Notes under the pieces: model-generated
Seen by the model: only the letters and a program-made list of their open reading frames with translations
Databases searched by the model: none
Told to the model about the DNA's origin: nothing
Position numbers and translations under genes: made by a program
In this document: piece after piece, positions 46,277 to 53,480 of the stretch
Numbering within the stretch: position 1 is the stretch's first letter
How the letters are laid out: every line of letters begins with the position of its first letter
Assembly: GCA_019637355.1 (NCBI GenBank)
Contig: JAHBVT010000001.1
Location: 1,829,192 to 1,893,191 of the forward strand
Direction of reading: 5' to 3'
From: Gemmatimonadaceae bacterium
Lineage (GTDB): Bacteria; Gemmatimonadota; Gemmatimonadetes; Gemmatimonadales; Gemmatimonadaceae
DNA length: 64,000 nucleotides

Positions 46277-46500
46277 CCCTTGGGCGGGAATTTGTCGGGC
46301 CCGTAGCTGTTCTTCTCCCGGATCTGCCCGTTGCGCCCGTGGATGAAGTGCTCCGACTTCTGGTCTCGCGCAATCGAGCGGCCGGAGCGAGCGGCGGCGT
46401 CCTGGGTCCGGTGGGTCACTCCTGTCGGCTTACCGCCGACGCGGTTCACCCACCCGTTCCCAGCCGGATTCGGCGTCGTGTGAACGTCCTTCTTGGCCAT
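46273..46500 (-). CDS. DUF2188 small protein, first gene of the E2-E1 operon
   Basis: 75 residues: NGWVNRVGGKPTGVTHRTQ, then the helix QDAAARSGRSIARDQKSE, HFIHGRNGQIREKNSYG and the end PDKFPPKG, all typical of DUF2188. A strong AGGAGG-containing site precedes ATG 46500. Function is unknown. It is compact, beta-alpha in character and ends in glycine, so it deserves testing as a conjugated modifier or a substrate of the operon's E1, but the PPKG end is common in DUF2188 proteins generally. Confidence 0.85.
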   Translation of the reverse strand: MAKKDVHTTPNPAGNGWVNRVGGKPTGVTHRTQDAAARSGRSIARDQKSEHFIHGRNGQIREKNSYGPDKFPPKG

Positions 46501-46823
46501 AACCCTCCCTCCTGCGTTAGAGAAGCGCAGTCCGGATCGGGAGGGTCCTTCAGTCGCTGATCGGCGCTGAGTACACGCCGGTAAGTGCTTCGGTCGGTCC
46601 GGTCCGAGGAGCTGCTGCCTCGGTTGTGTTTCCCTCCACGCCTCGACGGTGGCGGGGGAGTAAATATAATTCATTCGCGAGTCTAGGCAAGCCCTATTCT
46701 GCCGAGGGAGTTGCCCGGCGCGTGCTTGGAAACAAGTTTCCCATATCGGCCTCCGAGCTGGACAACAATGTGATGTGGCAGTCCGTCCGCAACACCTCTC
46801 GACCTGGCCCCCCCCCTTTCAGC
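46501..46823. other. Divergent regulatory region
   Basis: 323 bases between the DUF2188 operon and the divergent membrane-protein gene. It holds the operon promoter at 46662-46690 and about 155 bases of leader without a gene. The right side may encode part of a longer N-terminus of the membrane protein, because its frame is open from 46626. Confidence 0.6.
46662..46690 (-). promoter_or_regulatory. Promoter of the DUF2188-LRAT-MBL-E2E1-JAB operon
   Basis: On the minus strand TTGCCT (46690-46685), a 16-base spacer and TATATTT (46668-46662). This AT-rich patch stands out from its surroundings. Confidence 0.6.
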
Positions 46824-47513
46824 ATGATCGACCGCTACGACCGCGTCGCACGCGTTTATCCGGCAATTCTGAGCTCGCTGCCGCTGCTCCTGCTCAACTA
46901 CTTCCTTTTGCGGCTCCACCTCGGCCCGCTCCTCGACGATTTCGCAAAGGCGAAGTGGCCAGGTGGTATCGCAATCACAGTGGTCGCGATGTATCTCCTC
47001 GCGCAGGCCGCTCGGATCGTTGGCAAGGAGTTGTTCGAGGATACGGTTTTCGAGAACGAGACTCGGATGCCAACCACTGAGCTTCTCCTGCACGGCAATT
47101 CAGGCCTGTCAGCCGAACACCGCGCGCAGATTCATGTACGCCTCGCGCACGACTTCGACCTACACCCTTTCGGGCCTGATCGCGAGCGATTGGACGAACT
47201 CGGCGCTCGGAGGATATTGGTCGACTGCGTCCGCCAGATGCGAAGAAAAGTCGGCAACGGGCGTCTCCTCCTGAAGCACAACAGTGAGTACGGGTTCATT
47301 CGCAATCTGGCAGGTGGCGCGCTCCTCGCCTCCGTGATTAGTCTGGTCGACCTTGCTCTCTTCGGCTCTGTGTGGCCCAACACGCTCGCCTATTCGCTCT
47401 CGTTGGCGCTTGCGGTGTCCTACGTCATCGTTATGGCTTCTGCCCGGCCGCTGATGCGCCGGCTGGGGCATCGCTACGCTCTCGTGCTAATGCAGGAGTA
47501 CCTCGGAACCTGA
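46824..47513 (+). CDS. Four-helix membrane protein divergent from the E2-E1 operon
   Basis: 229 residues, no named family. Two membrane helices near the start (YPAILSSLPLLLLNYFLLRL; GGIAITVVAMYLLAQAAR), a soluble region of about 100 residues with LLLHGNSGLSAEHRAQI and RRILVDCVRQMRRKVGNGR, then two more helices near the C-terminus. ATG at 46824 begins a compact N-terminus; longer starts at 46773 or 46626 are open but look less natural. Because it sits head-to-head with the conjugation operon, it could be a membrane-disrupting effector. Confidence 0.65.
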   Translation: MIDRYDRVARVYPAILSSLPLLLLNYFLLRLHLGPLLDDFAKAKWPGGIAITVVAMYLLAQAARIVGKELFEDTVFENETRMPTTELLLHGNSGLSAEHRAQIHVRLAHDFDLHPFGPDRERLDELGARRILVDCVRQMRRKVGNGRLLLKHNSEYGFIRNLAGGALLASVISLVDLALFGSVWPNTLAYSLSLALAVSYVIVMASARPLMRRLGHRYALVLMQEYLGT

Positions 47514-47926
47514 GGGGCCAAGCGAAATCGCACGACCGGAGGCCCTTCGCGGCACCTGATGGCCCTTAGCGCGTCCACGACACGCCGATCGCCACCGCTC
47601 CCGGCTGGAGCGCAATCGCCACGGTGACGCCCGTCCACCAGAGCAGTCAGCCCCACCGCCACGGACGTCGCAGCACCGACGCCTCAATCCAGCGCGCGTT
47701 CGGATTGATCGGCAAGCAAGACGGGAGGGAGGAGCCCCCTCTTCGATGCGGTTAGCATCCCAGCCGGTGTGCTCCGGCCCTTCGGTTCTCACGTCTCTCG
47801 TCCGAACGCTCCGTGCGCCACTGATACCCCGGAGAGCCACGTCTTCTGAAGGTCGGTAAGGCCGTCATCCGAGCGTGGCCTCGGTCGAACGCGCGTTGGA
47901 GTTGACGTGACCGAGTGCCTGCATGG
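47514..47926. other. Gene-free stretch before the IS3 remnant
   Basis: 413 bases with no credible gene; probably debris from the element whose remnant follows. Confidence 0.4.
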
Positions 47927-48091
47927 GAGTGCTTCAATGCGCAGGTCAAGGTCGAGCGATTCCGGCTCGAGTACCATGCGGAGCACGTTCACAGCAGCCT
48001 GGGCGGCTTGACGTCGGCCGAGTACGTGGCTCGATTCACCCTGTCGGCTCCGGCCGAGCTCACCCGACTGTCAGCTAGAGACTTGACCTAA
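47927..48091 (+). pseudogene. IS3-family transposase remnant (OrfB C-terminus)
   Basis: 54 codons and a stop. ECFNAQVKVERFRLEYH followed by HVHSSLGGLTSAEYVARF matches the end of IS3-type integrase-core transposases, where EC(L/F)N and (P/H)HSSLGGLTPAEY are conserved. The start and rest of the gene and any inverted repeats are missing. Confidence 0.8.
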
Positions 48092-48184
48092 CCTACGGTA
48101 GGGCGCGCTCATCGTCGCTGTGCTGCTACGAGCCTGCCCGCCGGCGACACAGTTGTGGGATGCCCTCGCCACTAGGAGAACCTG

Positions 48185-48577
48185 ATGCCCATTCTTTCTC
48201 GCCTCACCGTCGCCGTTATCCTCGGCCTCTCGCTCGGAGTCAGCCGAGACCTCGAAGCGCAGCGCCGCTGTGTCAAGGGCAAGCCGTGCGGGAACACCTG
48301 CATCGCGCAGAACAGGACCTGCCACGTGAGCACACCGTCGGCGACCCCGTCTCCGTCACCGGCTCCTCGCACAGCGCCTGCAGCGCCGCCCGCTCGTACC
48401 GATAGTCAAGCGCCCGCGACGACCGGCCCGTGGGTCGCATCGCGCCGCGGATCGACGTATTACCGAAGCGGATGCACCGGCGGCAATCAGCTTGCGGCGC
48501 AGAACCGGATCTACTTCCGGACCGAGGAAGAGGCCCGTGCGGCCGGCTATCGGCGCTCAACACAGCGAGGTTGCTGA
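48185..48577 (+). CDS. Secreted cysteine-containing protein with Ada-zinc-like end
   Basis: 130 residues with a signal peptide (SRLTVAVILGLSLGVSRDLEA). After it come CVKGKPCGNTCIAQNRTC, a four-cysteine motif common in small secreted proteins, a Pro/Ala/Ser linker, and VASRRGSTYYRSGC with YFRTEEEARAAGYR, which resembles the metal-binding Ada N-terminal fold. Role unknown. AGGAGA precedes the ATG. Its stop overlaps the next start (TGATG), so it heads a four-gene plus-strand group. Confidence 0.75.
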   Translation: MPILSRLTVAVILGLSLGVSRDLEAQRRCVKGKPCGNTCIAQNRTCHVSTPSATPSPSPAPRTAPAAPPARTDSQAPATTGPWVASRRGSTYYRSGCTGGNQLAAQNRIYFRTEEEARAAGYRRSTQRGC

Positions 48578-48810
48578 TGGGTATGCAAACCTACATCGAC
48601 CGCGACCGCGACTCTGGCATCCGTGCATATCAGCTAGGGCCTGGCTGGATCCACGTGCAATTCAAGGATGGAAGCGTGTATGAGTGGACCGACCGAAGCT
48701 GCGGGCACAGCAACATCGCGATGATGCATCGGCTCGCTGTCGCAGGCGACGGGCTGAATCGGTTCATCAACTTACACGTGAAGAAGACCTACAGCCGGAA
48801 GGTACGGTGA
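48577..48810 (+). CDS. KTSC-like small protein
   Basis: 77 residues. IRAYQLGPGWIHVQFKDGSVY followed by GDGLNRFINLHVKKTYSRK has the beta-rich shape and spacing of the KTSC domain (a lysyl-tRNA-synthetase-associated domain). The start codon shares bases with the previous stop. Confidence 0.65.
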   Translation: MGMQTYIDRDRDSGIRAYQLGPGWIHVQFKDGSVYEWTDRSCGHSNIAMMHRLAVAGDGLNRFINLHVKKTYSRKVR

Positions 48811-48826
48811 CACGGAACTCAATGCC

Positions 48827-49333
48827 TTGGCGACGGCCACAGTGAATCACAACCCCCTCGCGGAAATGCTCGGAGCCGCCGCGACCTTCATACACCCCTG
48901 TCCTCGCAGCCTGGGCAGCGTGGTTCGGCACGAGACGCGCCGAACCACGTATCGATGGCAAAAGGCGCTGCAGCACCGTACGTGCTGGTACCGACGCATG
49001 CTTCACCACCTCGTTGAGTTCAAGAGTGCGGTGGCGAAGTACCCAACACGTCGAGCACCAAGCGACCACGAGCAGGAGCACTATTCCCGCGCAGTGCATC
49101 GCCTCATCCACTACTCCGGACTCTCGGCGCTGTATGCGGGACCGCCGACCCATGCAGCGGTCTGGGACCTGCGCTTCGCCTTGGAAGAGATCGAGGGACT
49201 GAAGCAGCTCATCGAGCCGGCAACTGAGCTTGAAGCGGCACTCAATGTCACTCAGCGCGCAATCGACCACGTATGCGGCGAGGGGCGCGCGCTCATCGGT
49301 ATCCCCTCGCTGCCATCGAGTGCTACCGAATGA
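48827..49333 (+). CDS. Hypothetical protein
   Basis: Up to 168 residues, helical (WDLRFALEEIEGLKQLIEPA near the C-terminus), with no family recognised. The start is unclear: TTG at 48827 and GTG at 48842 are options, neither with a good ribosome-binding site. The end overlaps the next gene by 4 bases, which supports expression as part of the group. Confidence 0.5.
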   Translation: MATATVNHNPLAEMLGAAATFIHPCPRSLGSVVRHETRRTTYRWQKALQHRTCWYRRMLHHLVEFKSAVAKYPTRRAPSDHEQEHYSRAVHRLIHYSGLSALYAGPPTHAAVWDLRFALEEIEGLKQLIEPATELEAALNVTQRAIDHVCGEGRALIGIPSLPSSATE

Positions 49334-49920
49334 GCCTGAGCAACCTGCTATCCGGCATTCTCGGCGCTGTGCTTGGATCCCTCGCTTCGTTCTGCGCGGT
49401 ACTCCTCGACCACAAGTTGCGCGCGCGGTCAGAACAGAAGCGTACGCTCAACAGCATTCTGCGGGAGATCGGGATAGTGCGGCGATCGCTGGAGCGCTGG
49501 ATCGAGAAGCGACAGGGGGGCGTGAGCTGGAAGGAGGGCTGCCCCGCCGGCGTCCGTCCGTACCTGCAAGTCGCCGAACGGCTGCCGGTCGAAGTCTCGG
49601 AACTGCCGACTGCGGTGGGCCGGCAGATCGAAGCCGTTGAGCTCAAGCTGACAATCTTCTGCGCGGCGTGCACCGAGGAGTTTGAGCGGCGCCTAACGAC
49701 AGAGAATCCGCTCGCGCACATCGCCGAGAACGAAGCCGGCATCCAGCGGGTGGTGCGGCTCGGAGAGCACGCCGTGGCCGCGATCCGACTCGCCGAGAAG
49801 ACGTGCACCGAGCAGTGGGATGCGTGGCAGGTCCCGTTCTACAAGCGGCCAATCAGCCTTCGCGCAGAGGTGTCGAACTACCAAGGCCCGCGACGGCTGC
49901 CCGGGTACGACAATGACTGA
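49330..49920 (+). CDS. Hypothetical membrane-anchored helical protein
   Basis: 196 residues: an N-terminal hydrophobic helix (LLSGILGAVLGSLASFCAVLL) followed by a helical, charged cytoplasmic part (RTLNSILREIGIVRRSLERW; EAVELKLTIFCAACTEEFERR). No family recognised. ATG overlaps the previous stop (ATGA). Last of the four-gene group. Confidence 0.6.
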   Translation: MSLSNLLSGILGAVLGSLASFCAVLLDHKLRARSEQKRTLNSILREIGIVRRSLERWIEKRQGGVSWKEGCPAGVRPYLQVAERLPVEVSELPTAVGRQIEAVELKLTIFCAACTEEFERRLTTENPLAHIAENEAGIQRVVRLGEHAVAAIRLAEKTCTEQWDAWQVPFYKRPISLRAEVSNYQGPRRLPGYDND

Positions 49921-49956
49921 GCGAGGACCGTCGAGACCGCCGCTCGGACACGGAAA

Positions 49957-50119
49957 ATGAAGATCAGCCGCATAGAAGCAGAGCGCCATCTCACGAAGGT
50001 CATCGATGAGTACTTGCTGCGAGACCTAGCTCGCATGAACGAGAAGGATGGGCGAGGAGCTTGTGGGCCACCTGCCCCACAACGGGCCGCGTCGGGCATG
50101 CGCGCTCCGGGACCGGTGA
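49957..50119 (+). pseudogene. Short, probably frameshifted reading frame
   Basis: MKISRIEAERHLTKVIDEYL and LRDLARMNEKDG read as a natural helical protein up to about 50050. After that the natural-looking frame is the one starting at 50048 (EELVGHLPHN, stop at 50119). Either a small gene with a frameshift or two tiny genes; no family recognised. Confidence 0.35.
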
Positions 50120-50209
50120 GCAACGAGCATACGTCCGGCTCGGGCGCGGCCCGCCACCGTTCCGTTGCGCGGCGAGCCCGCTGGGCGCAACGTTCGCGAC
50201 GAGGCACCG

Positions 50210-50295
50210 GCGTAACGAGGCTTGCTGCAGACTGGCGTCCACGGAGGTGCGCTGGGCGCGCTTCTCGTTGCAGCGCCCGTAGCAGAAGCTGACGC
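50210..50295 (+). repeat. attC-like site before the nuclease gene
   Basis: GCGTAAC (50210-50216) and GCTTGCTGC (50220-50228) pair, with a G-T wobble and the same two-base AG bulge, with GTAGC-AG-AAGC (50279-50289). The right core is poor (CTGACGC instead of GTTACGC). The next gene starts about 24 bases later. Confidence 0.45.
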
Positions 50296-50318
50296 TTCTT
50301 TGACTCCTTGGCATCGAC

Positions 50319-50873
50319 ATGAAACCACTCTTCACCCTTCACGCCGGCGAGTACCTCGTGGGCTCACACATCGAGTCCACATTTCGCCGCGTCAACCTCT
50401 GGATCCCCGCCCGGGACACCGGCGTCGACCTGCTGGTCACCGATCGCCACAACCAGAAGACGCTCTCGCTTCAGGTGAAATTCTCCAAGGACTTCCTCGT
50501 CACGCACGCCGAGCCGGAGCTTCAGGGCCACCTGCAAGCGGTGGGCTGGTGGAGTCTCAACCGAGAGAAGCTCGCTGCCTCAAAGGCCGAGTTCTGGGTG
50601 CTGGTCCTCCAAGGCTTCGCTCACCAGTCCACTGACTGCGTTGTCATCCCGAGAGCGGCGCTGCTCCGATTCCTGACGCGGCTCCACGGGAAGACGGGGA
50701 ACATCATTCAGACCTACATCACGGTCACTGCAGACGGGCGCTGCTACGAGAGCAGAGGTCTATCCAAGCGCGAGAGGCTCGGTATCGCTTCGAAGGTTTC
50801 GCCCATTCCAAAGGCACGCGACCTAACGCCGTGGCTCAACGACTGGACCCCCGTCAAGCGCCTGAACCGCTGA
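50319..50873 (+). CDS. Probable PD-(D/E)XK nuclease-like protein
   Basis: 184 residues. GEYLVGSHIESTFRRV with a helix-borne glutamate, DTGVDLLVTD (Asp) and TLSLQVKFSKDF (QxK) follow the order of a PD-(D/E)XK nuclease core with Gln in place of the second acid. C-terminal half unknown. It sits alone after an attC-like site, which suggests a gene cassette. Last gene of the low-GC island. Confidence 0.6.
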   Translation: MKPLFTLHAGEYLVGSHIESTFRRVNLWIPARDTGVDLLVTDRHNQKTLSLQVKFSKDFLVTHAEPELQGHLQAVGWWSLNREKLAASKAEFWVLVLQGFAHQSTDCVVIPRAALLRFLTRLHGKTGNIIQTYITVTADGRCYESRGLSKRERLGIASKVSPIPKARDLTPWLNDWTPVKRLNR

Positions 50874-50906
50874 GGCTCGCTGCCGGAATCCGCCGCGCCA
50901 ACAACT

Positions 50907-51530
50907 ATGCCCCCAGTTCAAGTAGAGACCTCTCGCATCCGCCCCTTCCCCACCCCCCAAGCCTTCCAAACCTGGCTCTCCACCCACCACGCCTCCGCCC
51001 CAGAACTCTGGCTCCGCATCTATAAAAAGGACTCCGGCGTCCAAACCATCACCTACGCCGAAGCCCTCGACATCGCCCTCTGCTACGGCTGGATCGACGG
51101 CATCCGCAAGTCCTACGACGCCACCTCCTTCCTCCAACGCTTCACCCCGCGCCGCCCCAAGAGCGTCTGGAGCCAGGTCAACCGCGATCACATCGCGCGC
51201 CTTATCAAGGAGAAGCGGATGACCCCGCACGGCCTGAAGCAGGTCGAGGCCGCCAAGCAGGACGGCCGTTGGGACGCCGCCTACGCGCCCATCCGCGCGG
51301 CCACGCCGGGCAGCCTCCCCAAGGACCTGCGCGCCGCCATCAAGGCCAACGCCAAGGCCGAGCGCAGCTTCAAGACGCTCACCAAGATGAACATCTTCGC
51401 CCTCGCCTACCGCACCAACGCGATGCGCACGCCCGCCGGCCGCGAGCGCAAGATCGCCGCCCTGGTCGCAATGCTCGCCCGCGGCGAGACGATCACGCCG
51501 CAAGCCAAGCCGGCCGCCAAGAAGAAGTAG
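50907..51530 (+). CDS. YdeI/OmpD-associated family protein
   Basis: 207 residues. ELWLRIYKKDSGVQTITYAEA, ALCYGWIDGIRKSYDATSF and FTPRRPKSVWSQVNRDHI are diagnostic; the C-terminal half repeats helices ending in a Lys/Ala tail. Members are cytoplasmic proteins of uncertain function, some linked to peptide or bacteriocin resistance. The GC content returns to the genome norm from here. Confidence 0.88.
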   Translation: MPPVQVETSRIRPFPTPQAFQTWLSTHHASAPELWLRIYKKDSGVQTITYAEALDIALCYGWIDGIRKSYDATSFLQRFTPRRPKSVWSQVNRDHIARLIKEKRMTPHGLKQVEAAKQDGRWDAAYAPIRAATPGSLPKDLRAAIKANAKAERSFKTLTKMNIFALAYRTNAMRTPAGRERKIAALVAMLARGETITPQAKPAAKKK

Positions 51531-51558
51531 TCCGTCACGCAAGCAAGTCGGAGGTGGA

Positions 51559-52020
51559 ATGGAGATCAGAATCGCCGGAACGCTTGTCGGCACCGACGCG
51601 GTAACCCACAACGCCGGGTCGCCGGGGTTCGGCCGCTATGATTCCGACACGATCGAAGTGTCGCCCTATTCGATTGCGTTCAGCGCGCAGGAGATCATCG
51701 AGGCGCTCGCGCTGCCCTACGACCAAGCCTGTCGGGAACTGAAGGAAGACGAGCGAGCCTACGGCGACACGTCGGACTTCACGGCGATCGGATACTGCGG
51801 GCTACCCGACGCGATCGCCAAACACCCCGATGCGCTGGCCGAGATCATCCGAGTGTATCTCCTCGAAGCGCTCTTCGAACACATCCTGCCCCCACGGAAG
51901 GGCTGGAAGTTCGTGCTCAACAGCGTCGATCGCATCGACGTCACGCCCGCCACGATCCTGCTCACCGGGCGCTGCTTCAGGCACATCGCCGGACCCGGCC
52001 TGCGGATGACCGGCACCTGA
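51559..52020 (+). CDS. Hypothetical protein
   Basis: 153 residues, acidic, alpha-beta in character (FSAQEIIEALALPYDQACREL; GWKFVLNSVDRIDVTPATILL). GGAGGTGGA shortly upstream supports ATG 51559. No family recognised, no signal peptide or membrane segment. Confidence 0.6.
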   Translation: MEIRIAGTLVGTDAVTHNAGSPGFGRYDSDTIEVSPYSIAFSAQEIIEALALPYDQACRELKEDERAYGDTSDFTAIGYCGLPDAIAKHPDALAEIIRVYLLEALFEHILPPRKGWKFVLNSVDRIDVTPATILLTGRCFRHIAGPGLRMTGT

Positions 52021-52090
52021 TGCGCCGAGCCCGCTAGCAACGTCGGGCTGGGCCCAGCATCTCCCGCTCCAGGCGCCGGACTGGCCGACC

Positions 52091-52120
52091 TTGACATATT
52101 CCCATATGGGAATAGTTTTC
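52091..52120 (+). promoter_or_regulatory. arsR-family operon promoter with palindromic operator
   Basis: TTGACA (52091-52096), a 16-base spacer and TAGTTTTC (52113-52120). The spacer is almost entirely a perfect 16-bp palindrome, ATTCCCATATGGGAAT (52098-52113). The GTG start follows the -10 TTT by 6 bases. A dimeric repressor bound here would block RNA polymerase, so autoregulation by the ArsR-type protein is likely. Confidence 0.8.
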
Positions 52121-52125
52121 CGCCC

Positions 52126-52458
52126 GTGCCACGCGCCGCCACCACCTCCGACGCCTTCAACGCCATCGCCGAGCCTCGGCGGCGCGCGATCCTCGACTTC
52201 CTCGCCGAGGATGAGCGCCCGGTCACGGACATCATCAAGCGCCTGCGCCTCGCCCAGCCCTCGGTCTCCAAGCACCTCGGCGTCCTGCGCCGCGTCGGCC
52301 TGGTCTCGCAGCGCCGCCACGGACGGCAGATCCTCTACCGCACGAATCCCGCGCAGCTCAAGGCGATCCACGACTGGACCCGCCGCTTCGAACGCTTCTG
52401 GACCACACAGCTCGACCGCATCAAGGACCGCGCCGAACGGCGCGCCGCCACGCCCTGA
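52126..52458 (+). CDS. ArsR-family transcriptional regulator
   Basis: 110 residues, a winged helix-turn-helix with FNAIAEPRRRAILDFLAEDE, the recognition helix LAQPSVSKHLGVLRRVGLV and the wing RRHGRQILYRTN. No metal-binding cysteines are seen, and the pairing with an SRPBCC gene is the arrangement of the SdpR-like regulators. Probably represses its own operon through the palindrome just upstream. GTG start, leaderless if the promoter call is right. Confidence 0.9.
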   Translation: MPRAATTSDAFNAIAEPRRRAILDFLAEDERPVTDIIKRLRLAQPSVSKHLGVLRRVGLVSQRRHGRQILYRTNPAQLKAIHDWTRRFERFWTTQLDRIKDRAERRAATP

Positions 52459-52476
52459 CCACGAGGAACGCTCCCG

Positions 52477-52929
52477 ATGTCACCGCTGCCCACCGCACTG
52501 GATGAAATGACGCTGGACTTCGCAAAGGAGACCCGCGTCCGCGCCTCACTCGACGACACCTTCGCCGCGCTCCTCGAGGAACTCGGCCCGGAGATGCTCG
52601 GAATGGCCGATGCGCCGATGCCGATGGTCCTCGAGGCCTTCCCCGGCGGCCGCTGGATGCGCGACCTCGGCGACGGCAACGGACACTGCTGGGGCAACGT
52701 CCAGGCCATCCGCCGGCCCACGCTGCTCGAGATCGCCGGCCCGATGATGATGTCCTTCGCGGTGGCCTCGAACCTCCAGTACCGCCTGCGCAGCGAGGGC
52801 GACGAGACGGTCCTCACCCTGCGCCACACGGCGCTGGGCCTGTTCCCGGAAGGCTACCGCGAGAACATCACCACCGGCTGGACGGCCATCTCCGAACGCG
52901 TGCAGCGCCGCTTCGCCGCCCGCAGCTGA
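52477..52929 (+). CDS. SRPBCC (AHSA1-type) domain protein
   Basis: 150 residues. KETRVRASLDDTFAALLEEL starts the fold, with FPGGRWMRDLGDGNGHCWG and YRENITTGWTAISERVQRRF at the C-terminal helix. Such proteins bind hydrophobic ligands in a deep pocket. It is the second gene of the ArsR-SRPBCC-DinB operon, 18 bases after the regulator. Confidence 0.85.
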   Translation: MSPLPTALDEMTLDFAKETRVRASLDDTFAALLEELGPEMLGMADAPMPMVLEAFPGGRWMRDLGDGNGHCWGNVQAIRRPTLLEIAGPMMMSFAVASNLQYRLRSEGDETVLTLRHTALGLFPEGYRENITTGWTAISERVQRRFAARS

Positions 52930-52954
52930 CTCACCTCACACCGATTCCCGATCA

Positions 52955-53452
52955 ATGTCCCTCGCCGCACAGCTGGTCCAGGAGCTCGAGCAGGAAGCCG
53001 CCGTCACCCGCCGCGTCCTCGAGCGCGTCCCCAAAGACAAGTTCGACTGGGCGCCCGCCCCCAAGACGCGCACGCTCGGCCAACTCGCGATGCACATCGC
53101 CACCAACCCGGGCAGCACGATGGCCCTGGCCGCCGCGAACCCGTCGCATATGCCGGAGATGACGGACGCCACGCCACACTCACGCGCCCAGTTGCTGGCC
53201 GCGCTCGACGAAAGCGTCCTCGCCGCCAAGACCCTCCTCGCCCCGATGACGGACGCGCAGGTCACGGAGCGCTGGACGGTGCTGGCTGGGGGCAAGGAGG
53301 TCCTCGCGATGCCGCGCAACGCGTTCCTGCGCGCGGTGTTCCTGAACCACTGGTACCATCACCGCGGGCAACTCACGACGTACCTGCGGCTGCTGGGTGA
53401 GACGGTGCCGGCGATCTATGGGCCGAGTGCGGATGAGAATCCGTTTGCGTAG
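52955..53452 (+). CDS. DinB-family protein
   Basis: 165 residues, a four-helix bundle with the three metal histidines: LGQLAMHIATNPG near residue 48 and NHWYHHRGQLTTYL near 131. DinB proteins include thiol-dependent metalloenzymes; the substrate is unknown. Third gene of the ArsR operon. Its stop lies 28 bases from the convergent esterase end. Confidence 0.9.
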   Translation: MSLAAQLVQELEQEAAVTRRVLERVPKDKFDWAPAPKTRTLGQLAMHIATNPGSTMALAAANPSHMPEMTDATPHSRAQLLAALDESVLAAKTLLAPMTDAQVTERWTVLAGGKEVLAMPRNAFLRAVFLNHWYHHRGQLTTYLRLLGETVPAIYGPSADENPFA

Positions 53453-53480
53453 CTGACGAGTCCGACTGCGCTGCTGGGGG

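Larger units (their letters stand above)
49921..50318. other. Intergenic stretch with a small broken gene and an attC-like site
   Basis: 398 bases. It contains a short reading frame that seems frameshifted (49957-50119) and an attC-like sequence (50210-50295), described separately. Confidence 0.5.

Noticed and set aside
42195-46690. Type II CBASS
   Set aside because: Cap2-like and Cap3-like proteins are present but no CD-NTase and no CBASS effector are encoded nearby. The nucleotidyltransferase at 33805 is of a different type and 8 kb away in core DNA.
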